Positions 1-9,187 of a stretch of DNA of 43,941 nt are shown here, piece after piece (within the stretch, counting starts at the first letter, position 1; each line of letters begins with the position of its first letter). The stretch spans positions 1,758 through 45,698 of the forward strand of contig DTSO01000005.1 of assembly GCA_012965315.1 (NCBI GenBank). Reading direction: 5' to 3'. The DNA comes from Phycisphaerales bacterium. Its GTDB lineage: Bacteria > Planctomycetota > Phycisphaerae > Phycisphaerales > SM1A02. The notes under the pieces were generated by a model. The model did no database searches, had not been told where the DNA came from, and saw nothing but the letters and a program-made list of their open reading frames with translations. The translations under genes and the position numbers were made by a program.

Positions 1-956
1 AATGTTGGCTCATCAACTGATATACGTGCGATGGGATTCGGTTGGTCTGGACATGCAATCGTATCGCCAATTTCGAAATCACCAATGCCTTCCACAGCGC
101 ATAAATCGCCAACGGAAACAAGTTCGGCAGGTGTTCTACCTAAATCTTTAAACCTATACACTTTTTGTGCTCTTGCTGAACGATTTCCATCTTCATGGCA
201 AACTATCACCGCTTGCCCGGCAGACAGTGCGCCTGAAACAATCCTGCCGATTGCGATCCTCCCAGAATATGGGGAATAGTCCGAGCTTGCAATTAACATT
301 TGTAGTGGAACATCAGCATACCCAACTGGACTTGGTAAGTGCGTCAAGATTGCATCAAGAAGTGGCTGCATATCTCCTTCGTGCACGTCTCCTTCTTCGC
401 TTGACCAACCATCGCGACCAGAAGCGTAGATGACATGAAAATCTAATCGTTCGTCGCTTGCGCCGAGTGCCACGAGCAAGTCAAAGACTTCGTTAACTAC
501 TTCATCAACCCGAGCATTTGGGCGATCACATTTATTAACTACAACTATGATTGGATGGTCTAATTCAAGTGCTTTGCCAAGAACGAATCTTGTTTGTGGC
601 ATTGGCCCTTCAAAAGCATCAACCAATAACAAAACACCATCTGCCATTTTCAAAACTCGTTCAACTTCACCACCAAAATCTGCGTGACCTGGTGTATCAA
701 TAATATTAATCCGACAAGTTTTATTTGCGTTTTCACCTGAACTTGGCCTGTATGTAACTGCGCAGTTTTTTGAAGTAATCGTGATGCCCCGCTCTTTTTC
801 AAGTGGGTCAGAGTCAAGAATGCATTCCGCTTCGGCTCTGTTTAAAGTCATCGCACCACAAAAAGCAAGCAATGAATCAACGAGGGTTGTTTTGCCATGG
901 TCAACGTGTGCAATAATTGCAACATTTCGTAAGTTTGGATCAGCAGTATGGAGCAT
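1..956 (-). CDS. typA: BipA/TypA-type translational GTPase, N-terminal part (runs off left edge)
   Basis: The reading frame opens with ATG at 956 and has no stop before the window edge, so about 318 residues of a roughly 600-residue protein are present. The translation shows the translational GTPase series: AHVDHGKTT (P-loop, about residue 17), RGITI (switch I), DTPGHADF (switch II) and NKCD. A beta-barrel domain II begins near residue 210 (SGRIAIGRIVSGAL). AHVDHGKT followed by a domain II directly after the G domain, without EF-G insertions, fits BipA/TypA better than LepA or EF-G. BipA binds the 70S ribosome at the EF-G site and helps 50S assembly and stress or cold adaptation. The gene is divergent from the O-methyltransferase across a 122-base gap. 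Domains III-V are not visible, so the subfamily is inferred from the N-terminal half only. Confidence 0.88.
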   Translation of the reverse strand, partial: MLHTADPNLRNVAIIAHVDHGKTTLVDSLLAFCGAMTLNRAEAECILDSDPLEKERGITITSKNCAVTYRPSSGENANKTCRINIIDTPGHADFGGEVERVLKMADGVLLLVDAFEGPMPQTRFVLGKALELDHPIIVVVNKCDRPNARVDEVVNEVFDLLVALGASDERLDFHVIYASGRDGWSSEEGDVHEGDMQPLLDAILTHLPSPVGYADVPLQMLIASSDYSPYSGRIAIGRIVSGALSAGQAVIVCHEDGNRSARAQKVYRFKDLGRTPAELVSVGDLCAVEGIGDFEIGDTIACPDQPNPIARISVDEPT

Positions 957-1078
957 TTTATATTCCTACAAAAAAAGGGTAGCCCCATATTCTACCTGAA
1001 CAATGTGTACAAGGTATAGGTGTACCAGGCACAGAAACGTCTGATACACTTACACCCAACCACAACTAGGAAACTCAA

Positions 1079-1741
1079 ATGGCAAACCAATCTTTACAAC
1101 TCACAAAAGACATGCATTCCTGGCTACAGGAACATGCTTGCAGGCCCTCTCCGGCGATGTCGGCACTCTGCAAAACAACGATGGAATTAGAAAATGGCGA
1201 AATGCTCACTTCTCCAGTGCAACTCCAATTTCTCGCATTCCTAGCTCATTCCATTGGCGCAAAAAATGCCATCGAAGTTGGCGTATATACAGGGGCAAGT
1301 GCGCTTGCAATCGCTGAAGTTCTACCAAAGGATGGAATCATCGTCGCCTGTGATTTGACCAAAGATTACTGCCCTATTGCATCACCCGCTTGGAAAGACG
1401 GTGGCGTGTTCAACAAAGTTGATTTGCGAATCGGACCAGCGGTTGAAACTCTGACGTCGTTGCTCGACGAGGGCAAAGCAAATTCGTTCGACTTCATGTA
1501 CATCGATGCTGATAAAACGAACAGTAAAAATTACTATGAACTTGGCTTGCAACTCCTCTCAACTGGTGGCATTATCGCAATTGATAATATGTTCTATGGT
1601 GGCCAAGTTATTGACTTAGAAACGACCGATGCAAACACAATTGCAACCCGTGAACTTGCGTCGTTTCTTGTTTCTGACAACCGCATTGATTACTCACTTT
1701 TACCCATCGGTGATGGTTTAGCACTCGCTAGAGTACTCTAG
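1079..1741 (+). CDS. Cation-dependent class I SAM O-methyltransferase (caffeoyl-CoA/catechol OMT family)
   Basis: This 220-residue protein has the usual length of the Methyltransf_3 family. The SAM-binding motif I is IEVGVYTGASALAIA (about residues 63-77). The metal and acceptor region is DFMYIDADKTNSKNYYE (about residues 140-156), where DADK supplies the divalent-metal ligands typical of these O-methyltransferases. IAIDNMFYGGQV follows as the next conserved segment. The family methylates vicinal hydroxyls of small phenolics or similar acceptors in the cytoplasm; the bacterial substrate cannot be read from the sequence. The ATG at 1079 is preceded by TAGGAAA at suitable spacing. A TACACT hexamer at 1045-1050 could be a -10 element. 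The gene stands alone between divergent typA and the co-directional FlgI-like gene. Confidence 0.9.
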   Translation: MANQSLQLTKDMHSWLQEHACRPSPAMSALCKTTMELENGEMLTSPVQLQFLAFLAHSIGAKNAIEVGVYTGASALAIAEVLPKDGIIVACDLTKDYCPIASPAWKDGGVFNKVDLRIGPAVETLTSLLDEGKANSFDFMYIDADKTNSKNYYELGLQLLSTGGIIAIDNMFYGGQVIDLETTDANTIATRELASFLVSDNRIDYSLLPIGDGLALARVL

Positions 1742-1796
1742 TACTCGTATTCATCACAAGAAAATTAAAAACTGCCTTTCAGGGTACAATTAACCT

Positions 1797-3638
1797 ATGC
1801 GTACAGCCCTTTTTATATTGTTGATTACTGTTATTACCAGTTGTAGTTCAATCGAACGAGCTGGTGATCAAAAGCGTGCCCAGAGATCAAACTCTCGTTA
1901 CATTGGTGAAGTTCCAAACATGCTTAAAGGAACGGTGAAACACCATGTCGCATTGATGGGATATGACTCCACCTATAGTGATACCTACGAACCATCTGTA
2001 AGTTCAGGGTATGGTTTGGTCATCGGCTTAAATGGAACTGGTTCAAGTGAAATCCCGCCGCAAGTCCGTGCACATATGATTGCTGACTTAGCACGGAGGG
2101 GCGTTGGACAATCCACTCAGGGTTTCGGGAGTATGACACCTGATGAATTGATAAATTCGGATGACACCTCAGTCGTAATTGTTGAAGCGATTATCCCACA
2201 AGCGGCAACTGGTCGAAAACCAGCACGGTCGAATATGAAACCCGACCACCCTTCTCTTCGGGGTACAACATTTGATGTACATGTTTTTGCAGAACCGAGC
2301 AGTTCTACATCCAGTTTAGAGGGAGGCATGCTCCTTCCGACATACTTACGGCTTGGGCAACTCACTACAGGCAAGGGGCAAGCTAGAGAAGTTGCTGTTG
2401 CATCTGGACCACTATTTATTAACCCATTTGCAGACCCGGATTCAGTTGGCAAAGATTATGTCAGCCGCACATCAGGAAGAATTCTAGATGGTGGCGAAGT
2501 AATGGTAAACATGCCAATGCGTCTCATCCTTCTTGACCCAAGCCACGCTCGAGCGTCGATGATTCAAACAGCCATTAACCGAGTTTTCCCAGAACAACAA
2601 GGGCAAGATGGACCAACTGCTAGAGGCATTAATGATGAACAAATTGAAATCAGAGTACCTCCATCGTGGAAAAACGATGTAATTTCGTTCATGGAAATCA
2701 TGACGCACATTACTCTTCGAGTGCAAAACCCAGAAACTATTGCAGTGCAAGTTAAACGAATGATTGAACGAGACCCAAGCCCAAGAAATGCGGATGCCGC
2801 AATTTGGCGTTGGAGATCACTAGGCGATCGTGCACTTCCAATCATCAGACAACTCTACGAATACCCTGATGAAATTCCTCGACTTGCGGCCCTTCGCGCA
2901 GGAGGTGGACTCAAAGATCCGATGTGTGTACCGCATCTAATCGAGATGGCTAATGCTGATATCGGTTTGGGAAATCGGCTTGATGCGCTCGATTTATTAC
3001 AAAAAATGCCTGCAGATTTCCGCATCGAAGTTGGACTTCGCCCACTTCTTAACTCGCCCGATTTAGAAATTCGATTACATGCTGCCGAAACTCTCGTTGC
3101 ACGTAATGACCCTGCAATCGACAAATACACCATTGGAAATAAATTTGATTTAATTGTTGTTAATTCAGACCACAATACAATTTACGTTACTCAAACTGGC
3201 GTGCCAAGAATAATTTTAACTGGCAACATCAATATTACACGTCCTTTGACAATGCAAACATGGGGCTCTGACTTGCTTATCAAAGAATCAAAAACGAACG
3301 AACAAGCACTTGAAGTTAAATACAGAAACAACACCGGACACTCGTCTCGATACGATAATATTTCTCCCAGTTTACCTACCTTCACAATGTTCCTTTCTCA
3401 CTTAACTACACCCGAAGCACCCGCCCCCGGTTTAGACTTAACGTACAGCCGAACGATTGGTGCTATTCATTCTCTTTGGCGCCAGCAATACCTCAATGCT
3501 GACTTTAAAGTAGAACAAGACCGCCTTCTAGCTGCAATTCAACGCTTGACATCTGAAACAACCTACACCCCAAGACCTGAGTTTGGCACTGAAGAAACCG
3601 TAGAAGTCGAAGAATTAGATTCTCGTTTCCTAAAATAA
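1797..3638 (+). CDS. FlgI (flagellar P-ring)-like lipoprotein with HEAT-like repeats
   Basis: This 613-residue protein begins with a lipoprotein signal (hydrophobic stretch then VITSC, lipidated Cys about residue 16). Residues about 65-330 resemble the flagellar P-ring protein FlgI. They include the GYGLVIGLNGTG signature near the start, VRAHMIADLARRGV, the 'FDVHVFAEPSSSTSSLEGGMLL' region, and an INRVFP segment like the FlgI core. FlgI itself is about 350-370 residues and has a normal Sec signal rather than a lipobox. Residues about 335-450 carry HEAT-like helical repeats (LPIIRQLYEYPDEIPRLAAL, MCVPHLIEMA, RLHAAETLVARNDP), and about 160 further residues follow that I do not recognise. No other flagellar gene lies in the window, so a P-ring function is doubtful; an envelope scaffold role is inference. 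A TACAAT hexamer ends 6 bases before the ATG, and no ribosome-binding site is visible. Confidence 0.75.
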   Translation: MRTALFILLITVITSCSSIERAGDQKRAQRSNSRYIGEVPNMLKGTVKHHVALMGYDSTYSDTYEPSVSSGYGLVIGLNGTGSSEIPPQVRAHMIADLARRGVGQSTQGFGSMTPDELINSDDTSVVIVEAIIPQAATGRKPARSNMKPDHPSLRGTTFDVHVFAEPSSSTSSLEGGMLLPTYLRLGQLTTGKGQAREVAVASGPLFINPFADPDSVGKDYVSRTSGRILDGGEVMVNMPMRLILLDPSHARASMIQTAINRVFPEQQGQDGPTARGINDEQIEIRVPPSWKNDVISFMEIMTHITLRVQNPETIAVQVKRMIERDPSPRNADAAIWRWRSLGDRALPIIRQLYEYPDEIPRLAALRAGGGLKDPMCVPHLIEMANADIGLGNRLDALDLLQKMPADFRIEVGLRPLLNSPDLEIRLHAAETLVARNDPAIDKYTIGNKFDLIVVNSDHNTIYVTQTGVPRIILTGNINITRPLTMQTWGSDLLIKESKTNEQALEVKYRNNTGHSSRYDNISPSLPTFTMFLSHLTTPEAPAPGLDLTYSRTIGAIHSLWRQQYLNADFKVEQDRLLAAIQRLTSETTYTPRPEFGTEETVEVEELDSRFLK

Positions 3639-3685
3639 CACTAATGAAACATTGGCTTTTTCAGGGCGTATTCGCTGTTTTTTAC

Positions 3686-3713
3686 TTGGCAAAATCGTAA
3701 TTTTCGGTACTAT
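3686..3713 (+). promoter_or_regulatory. Candidate sigma70-type promoter for smc
   Basis: TTGGCA (3686-3691) and TACTAT (3708-3713) are separated by 16 bases. Both are close to the -35/-10 consensus. They lie downstream of the FlgI-like gene and would give a leader of about 100 bases before the smc start at 3820. The call rests on pattern only. Confidence 0.5.
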
Positions 3714-3772
3714 GTGCAATGTAAACCCGAATTGGGTACCCACAAGGGCTACGGTTGCGCTTGGTACATGGG

Positions 3773-3793
3773 ATGGCTTTAGGATGAAGCCAT
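3773..3793 (+). promoter_or_regulatory. Leader hairpin upstream of smc
   Basis: ATGGCTT (3773-3779) and AAGCCAT (3787-3793) form a perfect 7-bp inverted repeat with a 7-base loop, 10 bases before the AGGAGG Shine-Dalgarno of smc (3804-3809). A short upstream ORF, ATG GGA TGG CTT TAG, starts at 3768 and overlaps the left arm. The hairpin could modulate smc translation or be incidental; nothing in the sequence decides. Confidence 0.35.
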
Positions 3794-3819
3794 GACAAAT
3801 GACAGGAGGTCTTTTTTTC

Positions 3820-4467
3820 ATGCGGTTATCAAAAATTACAATTGCTGGTTTCAAGTCATTTGCCGATACAACGGAGTTTGTTTTTGATGCACCAATTATC
3901 GGAATTGTCGGACCAAACGGTTGTGGCAAATCTAATGTAGTTGATGCAATTAAATGGGTGCTTGGCGAACGCTCTGCAAAAAGTCTACGCGGCGAAGCAA
4001 TGCTCGATGTAATTTTTGCTGGCTCGGCAGTTCGCAAACCATTAGGCGCTGCAACTGTCACACTCACATTCGATAACCCAGTCACGAATAAAAGCGCTTC
4101 CGACCCTTCCGATCGCCGTTTCCTTTCTGTAGATACAGATGAAGTCGGAGTAACAAGACGACTTTACCGCGATGGTAGAAGTGAATATTTAATCAACGGA
4201 AACAAAGTTAGATTAAAAGACATTCGGGAACTTTTTCTCGACACTGGCATTGGAACAAATGCCTATTCAATTATTGAACAGGGTCGTGTTGCAGCGATGT
4301 TACAAGCTAACCCAAGTGAACGAAGAGGCATACTCGAAGAAGCCGCTGGAGTCGCACGATTTAAAACACGCCGCAAAGAAGCGGAACGAAAACTTGAACG
4401 TACCGAAGTTAACTTAGTTCGTGTTCGCGAACAGGATCGTCAGAGTCCAAGCAGAAAAAGCGCGTAA
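3820..4467 (+). CDS. smc: SMC chromosome-condensation ATPase, N-terminal fragment (frame broken)
   Basis: This is the N-terminal ATPase half-head of a bacterial Smc protein. The start at 3820 is chosen because AGGAGG (3804-3809) sits 10 bases upstream and the protein then begins [16 protein letters not shown], as Smc proteins do. An in-frame ATG at 3799 lies before the Shine-Dalgarno. Walker A is GPNGCGKSN (about residues 32-40). The Q-loop/head region with [15 protein letters not shown] and the [24 protein letters not shown] stretch follow. After NLVRVREQ (about residue 207) the frame stops resembling the family and ends at a TAA (4465-4467), while the next coiled-coil segment continues in the frame one base further on. 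Smc with ScpA/ScpB compacts and segregates chromosomes. This is probably one gene with the next feature, interrupted by a deletion or an assembly error. Confidence 0.85.
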   Translation: MRLSKITIAGFKSFADTTEFVFDAPIIGIVGPNGCGKSNVVDAIKWVLGERSAKSLRGEAMLDVIFAGSAVRKPLGAATVTLTFDNPVTNKSASDPSDRRFLSVDTDEVGVTRRLYRDGRSEYLINGNKVRLKDIRELFLDTGIGTNAYSIIEQGRVAAMLQANPSERRGILEEAAGVARFKTRRKEAERKLERTEVNLVRVREQDRQSPSRKSA

Positions 4468-7400
4468 GTTTACGGACCTCGATGCACGATTCCGTTCAAT
4501 AAGAACAGACGTTGCACTTGACCAATTCCATGAACTTTACACTCAATTACATGGGTTAACGAGCAGACTTTCTTCACTCGAAAAAGAACGACAGCACGTT
4601 GCCTCCGTCATCATTGACCAAGAAGATGCGAAACGACAAGCAGAAGTTGACCGACATACATTGCAGTCGAGCCATCAAACACTTATCCAAGAATCAACTG
4701 AGCACGAATCTACAATTCGCCATTCACAACAACGAATTGAAATGATGGACCGTTCGATTAACGAATCGAAACAACAAGTCGATGATGAACGCAGCCGACT
4801 TCGTGAAATGCAAAATAGAGAAAACTCTCTCTCAGGACAACGAGAAGGCGCTTCAGAACAAATCGCTGCATCAGGTGAGCGTTTGGCTGAAATTGACCGA
4901 ACAGTCGAAACAATTTCAAGCGAACATGCGTCCTTCCAACAGAAAGTAGTCGAACTACAAGATTTACTTTCAGCAATTCAAGATACCCTTGAAGAGGAAA
5001 CAGGAAAACAATCTCAGTTGCATGCTATTGCCCAATCTGCAAAAGAGCGATTGAACAGCCAAATTGAGCAGCAAGTACGAACAGAAAAAAATAAACTGAC
5101 TGCAGAAGCAGAGCATACAACGCTTCAGAAAAATCGCGAGTCCACCGTTGCATTAATTAACGAAGCGACAAGAACAGCGCAACAACATGAAGCAGTTTTA
5201 AAGTCACATGACAGTGCTGCGCATTCTCTTGGCGAACTCGCAGAAGAATTAACCAATGATTTGGAAATAATGCGCCACCAACGCGCAAGTTCTGGGTCGC
5301 GATTGCATCTTCTAGAAGAAATGCAACATGCTCGCGAGGGTTTAACCGATGCTGTCAAATATGTTCTGGATAATCCAAATCAATTCCCCCAAGTCAAAGG
5401 GATGCTCGGTGATGCGATAGATGCAAACCACGCGGATGCGCACTTGGTTGAAATTGCACTTGGACAAAATGTGCAACTTCTATTAGTTGATTCAAACGAA
5501 GCAGTGGCACAAGTAGAATCTGCACTTGACAATGTCAATGGTCGAATTGGGTTAATCCCAATGGATGCCACAAATGATAATGCGAGTATCGCACACTCCC
5601 CTGCTACAGCGTTGCTTACTTTGATACAAATTGCAGATTATGCAAAGCATGCCGCTGCGAAAATACTCGGCCGGACTGCTGTTGTAAAGAACATGCAAAC
5701 AGCAATTGAAATGCAAAGCAAAATGCCCGGTTGGCGATTTGTCACGCTTGACGCTGAGTTAATTGAAGCCGATGGAAGAATGTTTGTAGGCAAGTCTACG
5801 GCAGGCGACCAGAAAGGCTGGCTCACTCGAAGAATTGAGATAAATGCTCTAACCGTTGAAGTTTCAGCACTCGATCAGCAAATCGATCAGAGGCAAACGC
5901 AATTAAGTGAATTGCTTGACGAAAGCGAACAAGCAAAACAACAACAACGAGACTCGGCAGCAAGAGTGCGTGATGCACGAAATTCAGTTGTCGAACATGA
6001 GTACCAATTACAACGAATCGATGATGACACACATCGTTGTACGCGACAAGTACACGTCCTTACTGAAGAACATGACGAGCTCAGGCAACGAATTTTACAG
6101 AGTAACACGCAGCACACGAATGCTGAAAACGAAGCGACCGAGCTCACGATCAAAATAGAATTGCTCACAACCAATCGTTCTACTGAAAGGGACAATCTCG
6201 ACCAAGCTATATCGCATTCAGAAACTACAACGGAAACACTAACTGCTGCGCGAGTTGACCTTGGACAGGTAGGAGAAAAACACGAAGCAGACAGACGTGA
6301 ACTCCGCCATATCGATGCAGCACTTGAAGAATCCGTTCGTCAACGAACGTTACTTCAAGATCAAATCGCAAGACGACTGGGTCAACTTGAACAATTCGAA
6401 GCATCAAAACAAGAAAGTCAAGAAGAAATAGACCGCTGTAAGGTTGTAGCAGAACAATGCAGAGTCGAGCTTGAAGCGTTCAATGAAAAAATGCGTATGG
6501 CGGACTGTGTTGTTGAAACTGCTGGAACAATACTTCAAAACACTCGTGAGCAAGGCGAGCGACTCGTGCGTGACTTCCATGCACTTGAACTGAGCCGTCG
6601 AGAGGCAGAAATCAACAGGGAAAACCTTGAAGACCGCACCATTGAAGAACTTGAACTTGATGTCAGCAATGCGTACAACACATGGCGCACGACCAAAGGT
6701 GACTCCGATCGCCCTGCAGAGAACCGTGAAGAAATGGATGAAGAAAGCAATCTTCTTCGAATTGAAATCAAGAAACTCGGTAATGTTAATCTGGATGCTA
6801 TTGAAGAAGAAAGCAATCTTGAAGAGCGCAATGTAGAATTAGCACAACAAGTCATTGACATCGACTCTTCCGTCGAATCGCTCACTTCACTTATTAATGA
6901 ACTTGAAGAACTAAGCAAAACGAAGTTTGAAGAAACCTTTAACTTAATTCGGGAACACTTCGCGGGACCACAAGGAATGTTCAGAAAAATGTTTGGTGGC
7001 GGTAGTGCAGATATTATGATGTTGCCTGACGAAGATGGGAATGTCGACCTTCTTGAAGCAGGCATAGAAATCAAAGCAAAACCACCCGGAAAACAACCTC
7101 GAGTAATTTCGCAATTGAGTGGAGGCGAACAAGCAATGACCGCTGTTGCACTTCTACTCAGTATTTTCAAGGCAAAACCATCGCCGTTTTGCGTCCTTGA
7201 CGAAGTTGACGCGGCGCTTGATGAAGCAAACACCCACCGCTTCGTCCGTTCACTTCACCACTTCCTCGACAACAGTCACTTCATTGTCATTACGCACCAT
7301 AAGCGTACAATGATTGAATGTGACAAATTGTACGGCGTAACAATGCAAGAACGAGGTGTTTCAAAACACGTTGCAGTTACAGTAGATGACGTTGGAAATA

Positions 7401-7534
7401 AAGGCGAAATTGCAGCATCAGTGCACACGAAGCCAGCGAATGTAGAACAAGACAATCCTGAAATGTCTACAAAAATAGTCGACGAGTTACCCATCGTTGA
7501 AACAACGACTTCTGAACCTGCAAATGTAGAGTAA
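4421..7534 (+). CDS. smc: SMC chromosome-condensation ATPase, coiled coil, hinge and C-terminal head (continuation of smc)
   Basis: Family resemblance in this frame begins at [11 protein letters not shown] (about 4440), the segment that normally follows the N-terminal head. The listed GTG at 4421 has no ribosome-binding site and is not a convincing real start. A long Gln/Glu/Arg-rich coiled coil runs to about residue 320. A hinge domain spans about 320-455 ([31 protein letters not shown]), followed by the returning coiled coil. The C-terminal head has the ABC signature QLSGGEQ (about residue 897) and Walker [16 protein letters not shown] (about 923). A Thr/Glu-rich tail of about 45 residues follows, which is not part of the core family. 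Together with the N-terminal fragment the length, about 1,240 residues, is normal for bacterial Smc. It ends 6 bases from the convergent hydrolase gene. Confidence 0.88.
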   Translation: MFANRIVRVQAEKARKFTDLDARFRSIRTDVALDQFHELYTQLHGLTSRLSSLEKERQHVASVIIDQEDAKRQAEVDRHTLQSSHQTLIQESTEHESTIRHSQQRIEMMDRSINESKQQVDDERSRLREMQNRENSLSGQREGASEQIAASGERLAEIDRTVETISSEHASFQQKVVELQDLLSAIQDTLEEETGKQSQLHAIAQSAKERLNSQIEQQVRTEKNKLTAEAEHTTLQKNRESTVALINEATRTAQQHEAVLKSHDSAAHSLGELAEELTNDLEIMRHQRASSGSRLHLLEEMQHAREGLTDAVKYVLDNPNQFPQVKGMLGDAIDANHADAHLVEIALGQNVQLLLVDSNEAVAQVESALDNVNGRIGLIPMDATNDNASIAHSPATALLTLIQIADYAKHAAAKILGRTAVVKNMQTAIEMQSKMPGWRFVTLDAELIEADGRMFVGKSTAGDQKGWLTRRIEINALTVEVSALDQQIDQRQTQLSELLDESEQAKQQQRDSAARVRDARNSVVEHEYQLQRIDDDTHRCTRQVHVLTEEHDELRQRILQSNTQHTNAENEATELTIKIELLTTNRSTERDNLDQAISHSETTTETLTAARVDLGQVGEKHEADRRELRHIDAALEESVRQRTLLQDQIARRLGQLEQFEASKQESQEEIDRCKVVAEQCRVELEAFNEKMRMADCVVETAGTILQNTREQGERLVRDFHALELSRREAEINRENLEDRTIEELELDVSNAYNTWRTTKGDSDRPAENREEMDEESNLLRIEIKKLGNVNLDAIEEESNLEERNVELAQQVIDIDSSVESLTSLINELEELSKTKFEETFNLIREHFAGPQGMFRKMFGGGSADIMMLPDEDGNVDLLEAGIEIKAKPPGKQPRVISQLSGGEQAMTAVALLLSIFKAKPSPFCVLDEVDAALDEANTHRFVRSLHHFLDNSHFIVITHHKRTMIECDKLYGVTMQERGVSKHVAVTVDDVGNKGEIAASVHTKPANVEQDNPEMSTKIVDELPIVETTTSEPANVE

Positions 7535-7540
7535 TTACCT

Positions 7541-8344
7541 CTATAACCAATTGGCTATTGCATCCCAAACTTCTTGAAGTTGCACTGAAGGCGCATCATC
7601 AACAGGGAATGGATTTTGTGTATTAAACACATGATCGCCACCGGGAATAGGTTTCAATGTTGAAGCAGGCAAAACTGCATGTATCGCGTGCGCTGCTGCA
7701 ACTGGAACAGTTGGGTCGTCTTCACCATGAATAAGAAGAACATTGTTTTTATTTGTTTCTAAAAGTGCAAGTAGGTCATGACCCTCAGGGTCATCAAGTT
7801 GTTCTTGCAGAAAATTAGCCCCGACCCGAAGTACTTGATTAGTGCGTGAGGATGGTGACTCAATAAAACCGTCTTGCAATAGCACTTGCTGTGTTTCCGC
7901 TGTGAGTTGATTGCACTGGGATGGCGCACTAAGCGAAATAATTCCATCGACTTCGACTGCGCCTCTACCAAGTGCTAATAGCGACGCTAGTCCGCCTCTT
8001 GAATGCCCAAGGATAATCGTCGGAATGCCCTCAACTTGCAGCGCTTTCGTCAAAATTTCCAAATCTTCTACTTGCGTATTCCACGATGCCGCTTCGAATA
8101 AATCGGGGCGAACAAAGGGTCCGTCTTCAGCAAGCATGCCAGAGTGTGAGAAGTTGAATCGGTGTGCAATCCACCCCCTCTTTACAAACTGCTCAGCAAG
8201 CCATGGAAGCATGCCGTAGTCTTTGTATCCCTTGAATCCGTGGCCAATAAGCACGACTCCAACCGCAACGCTTTCAGGATCATGCGTTGTTCCATGTATA
8301 CTTTCCCCGCGACTTCCTTCTATTTTCCAATCAGTACAGCTCAT
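7541..8344 (-). CDS. Alpha/beta hydrolase (serine hydrolase of the S33/dienelactone hydrolase type)
   Basis: This 267-residue protein has a complete alpha/beta-hydrolase fold pattern. The oxyanion region is LIGHGFKGYKDYG (about residues 32-44), the nucleophile elbow is GHSRGG (Ser115), an acid candidate lies in HGEDDPTVP (Asp209/210), and the catalytic His is in PGGDHVF (His238). There is no signal peptide, so it is cytoplasmic. It resembles the YfhR/serine-aminopeptidase-like esterases, and the substrate cannot be inferred. It is the last gene of the minus-strand run below the LysM protein, 46 bases away, and converges on smc with almost no gap. ATG 8344 is the only well-placed start. Confidence 0.85.
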   Translation of the reverse strand: MSCTDWKIEGSRGESIHGTTHDPESVAVGVVLIGHGFKGYKDYGMLPWLAEQFVKRGWIAHRFNFSHSGMLAEDGPFVRPDLFEAASWNTQVEDLEILTKALQVEGIPTIILGHSRGGLASLLALGRGAVEVDGIISLSAPSQCNQLTAETQQVLLQDGFIESPSSRTNQVLRVGANFLQEQLDDPEGHDLLALLETNKNNVLLIHGEDDPTVPVAAAHAIHAVLPASTLKPIPGGDHVFNTQNPFPVDDAPSVQLQEVWDAIANWL

Positions 8345-8390
8345 TCGTGCATCGTACTCGACAAAGCTGACAACATTAGGAATCTACGCG

Positions 8391-9110
8391 TTAACGAGGT
8401 GGAATTACTAATACCATTCCAATTTGTAATCTTGCTGGGTCGATTCTTGGATTTGCCTGTGCGATTAGAAAATACTTATTCACATCGTCATAGTAATCAC
8501 CAGCAATGGAACTCATCGTTTCGCCTTCAAGCACTCTGTGTGTCTTGCCATTTGCAATTGGTGTGCTAATTGGAGTCGCTGCATTCACAGGAATACTCTT
8601 CTTTACAGTCGCTCTTGCGGGTAATCGAAGTGTCCTACCTGACGAAATCCTTGATGGATCATCGATACCGTTGAGAGTTGCAATTTCACGCCATGAACGA
8701 TAACTTCCTAACTCACGAGATGCGATTTCGCCAAGGGTTTCACCTTCTTTTACGATGTATGTTCGTATTACTGTTTCATGTAATACAACTGGTTGTGGCT
8801 TTTCTTCTTCAACTTCTTTATCTGACCTTTGGACAACCGAAGTAGATAATGCTCCATCGGAATCATCAGATTCAGCACTGATTATTGGCGCATTTAGAGG
8901 TTCATCATCCTGATCGACGATGTCCGCTGCAATAGGAGGAAAACCAAGCTCAAGTAATTTTTCTGCAGCATCCCCACCAAACATACTAGGTCTTGGAACA
9001 TCTACTACATTTGCTGTGCTTTGTTGCGGTGGTGTCATTCCATAATAAACGACTAGTGACGCGAGCAGAAGAACACAAATTGAAACAATAGTTTTGCTTG
9101 TACCTGACAT
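8391..9110 (-). CDS. Membrane-anchored protein with two LysM domains
   Basis: This 239-residue protein has a single N-terminal membrane segment (about residues 7-24), then an acidic low-complexity linker (about 60-105). Two LysM domains follow: one at about 117-164 (YIVKEGETLGEIASRELG ... LRLP) and one at about 190-238 (HRVLEGETMSSIAGDYY ... LVIPP). LysM modules bind N-acetylglucosamine-containing glycans such as peptidoglycan, so the protein probably tethers the inner membrane to the wall from the periplasm. No catalytic domain is present. A strong Shine-Dalgarno (AAGGAGGG on the minus strand, about 9121-9128) precedes the ATG at 9110. It follows secDF after 77 bases and may have its own promoter there. 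Confidence 0.88.
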   Translation of the reverse strand: MSGTSKTIVSICVLLLASLVVYYGMTPPQQSTANVVDVPRPSMFGGDAAEKLLELGFPPIAADIVDQDDEPLNAPIISAESDDSDGALSTSVVQRSDKEVEEEKPQPVVLHETVIRTYIVKEGETLGEIASRELGSYRSWREIATLNGIDDPSRISSGRTLRLPARATVKKSIPVNAATPISTPIANGKTHRVLEGETMSSIAGDYYDDVNKYFLIAQANPRIDPARLQIGMVLVIPPR

Positions 9111-9187
9111 AAGTAAGAAGCCCTCCTTGGCACCTATCTATATGTTCGGCTGTTGCCTACAATTTTCTTGAAATTAGTGTGTTTTTC

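Noticed and set aside
957-1078. Divergent promoter pair between typA and the O-methyltransferase
   Set aside because: Only weak -10-like hexamers (TAGAAT on the minus strand, TACACT on the plus strand) without -35 partners at normal spacing; nothing firm to annotate.
3639-3685. Terminator after the FlgI-like gene
   Set aside because: T runs are present but I could find no stem longer than 3-4 bp before them.
3630-4085. 151-residue minus-strand open frame over the smc start
   Set aside because: It lies antisense to the Walker A region of smc, with no domain and no start signal.
4455-4467. A single-base indel at the A5 run as the sole cause of the smc frame break
   Set aside because: Correcting one A at this run would join the frames but would still replace the conserved VQAE residues and leave the region about eight residues short, so a larger gap upstream fits better.
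6535-7233. 232-residue minus-strand open frame opposite the smc C-terminal part
   Set aside because: It is Ser/Arg-rich shadow coding of a strongly conserved smc region and has no recognisable domain.
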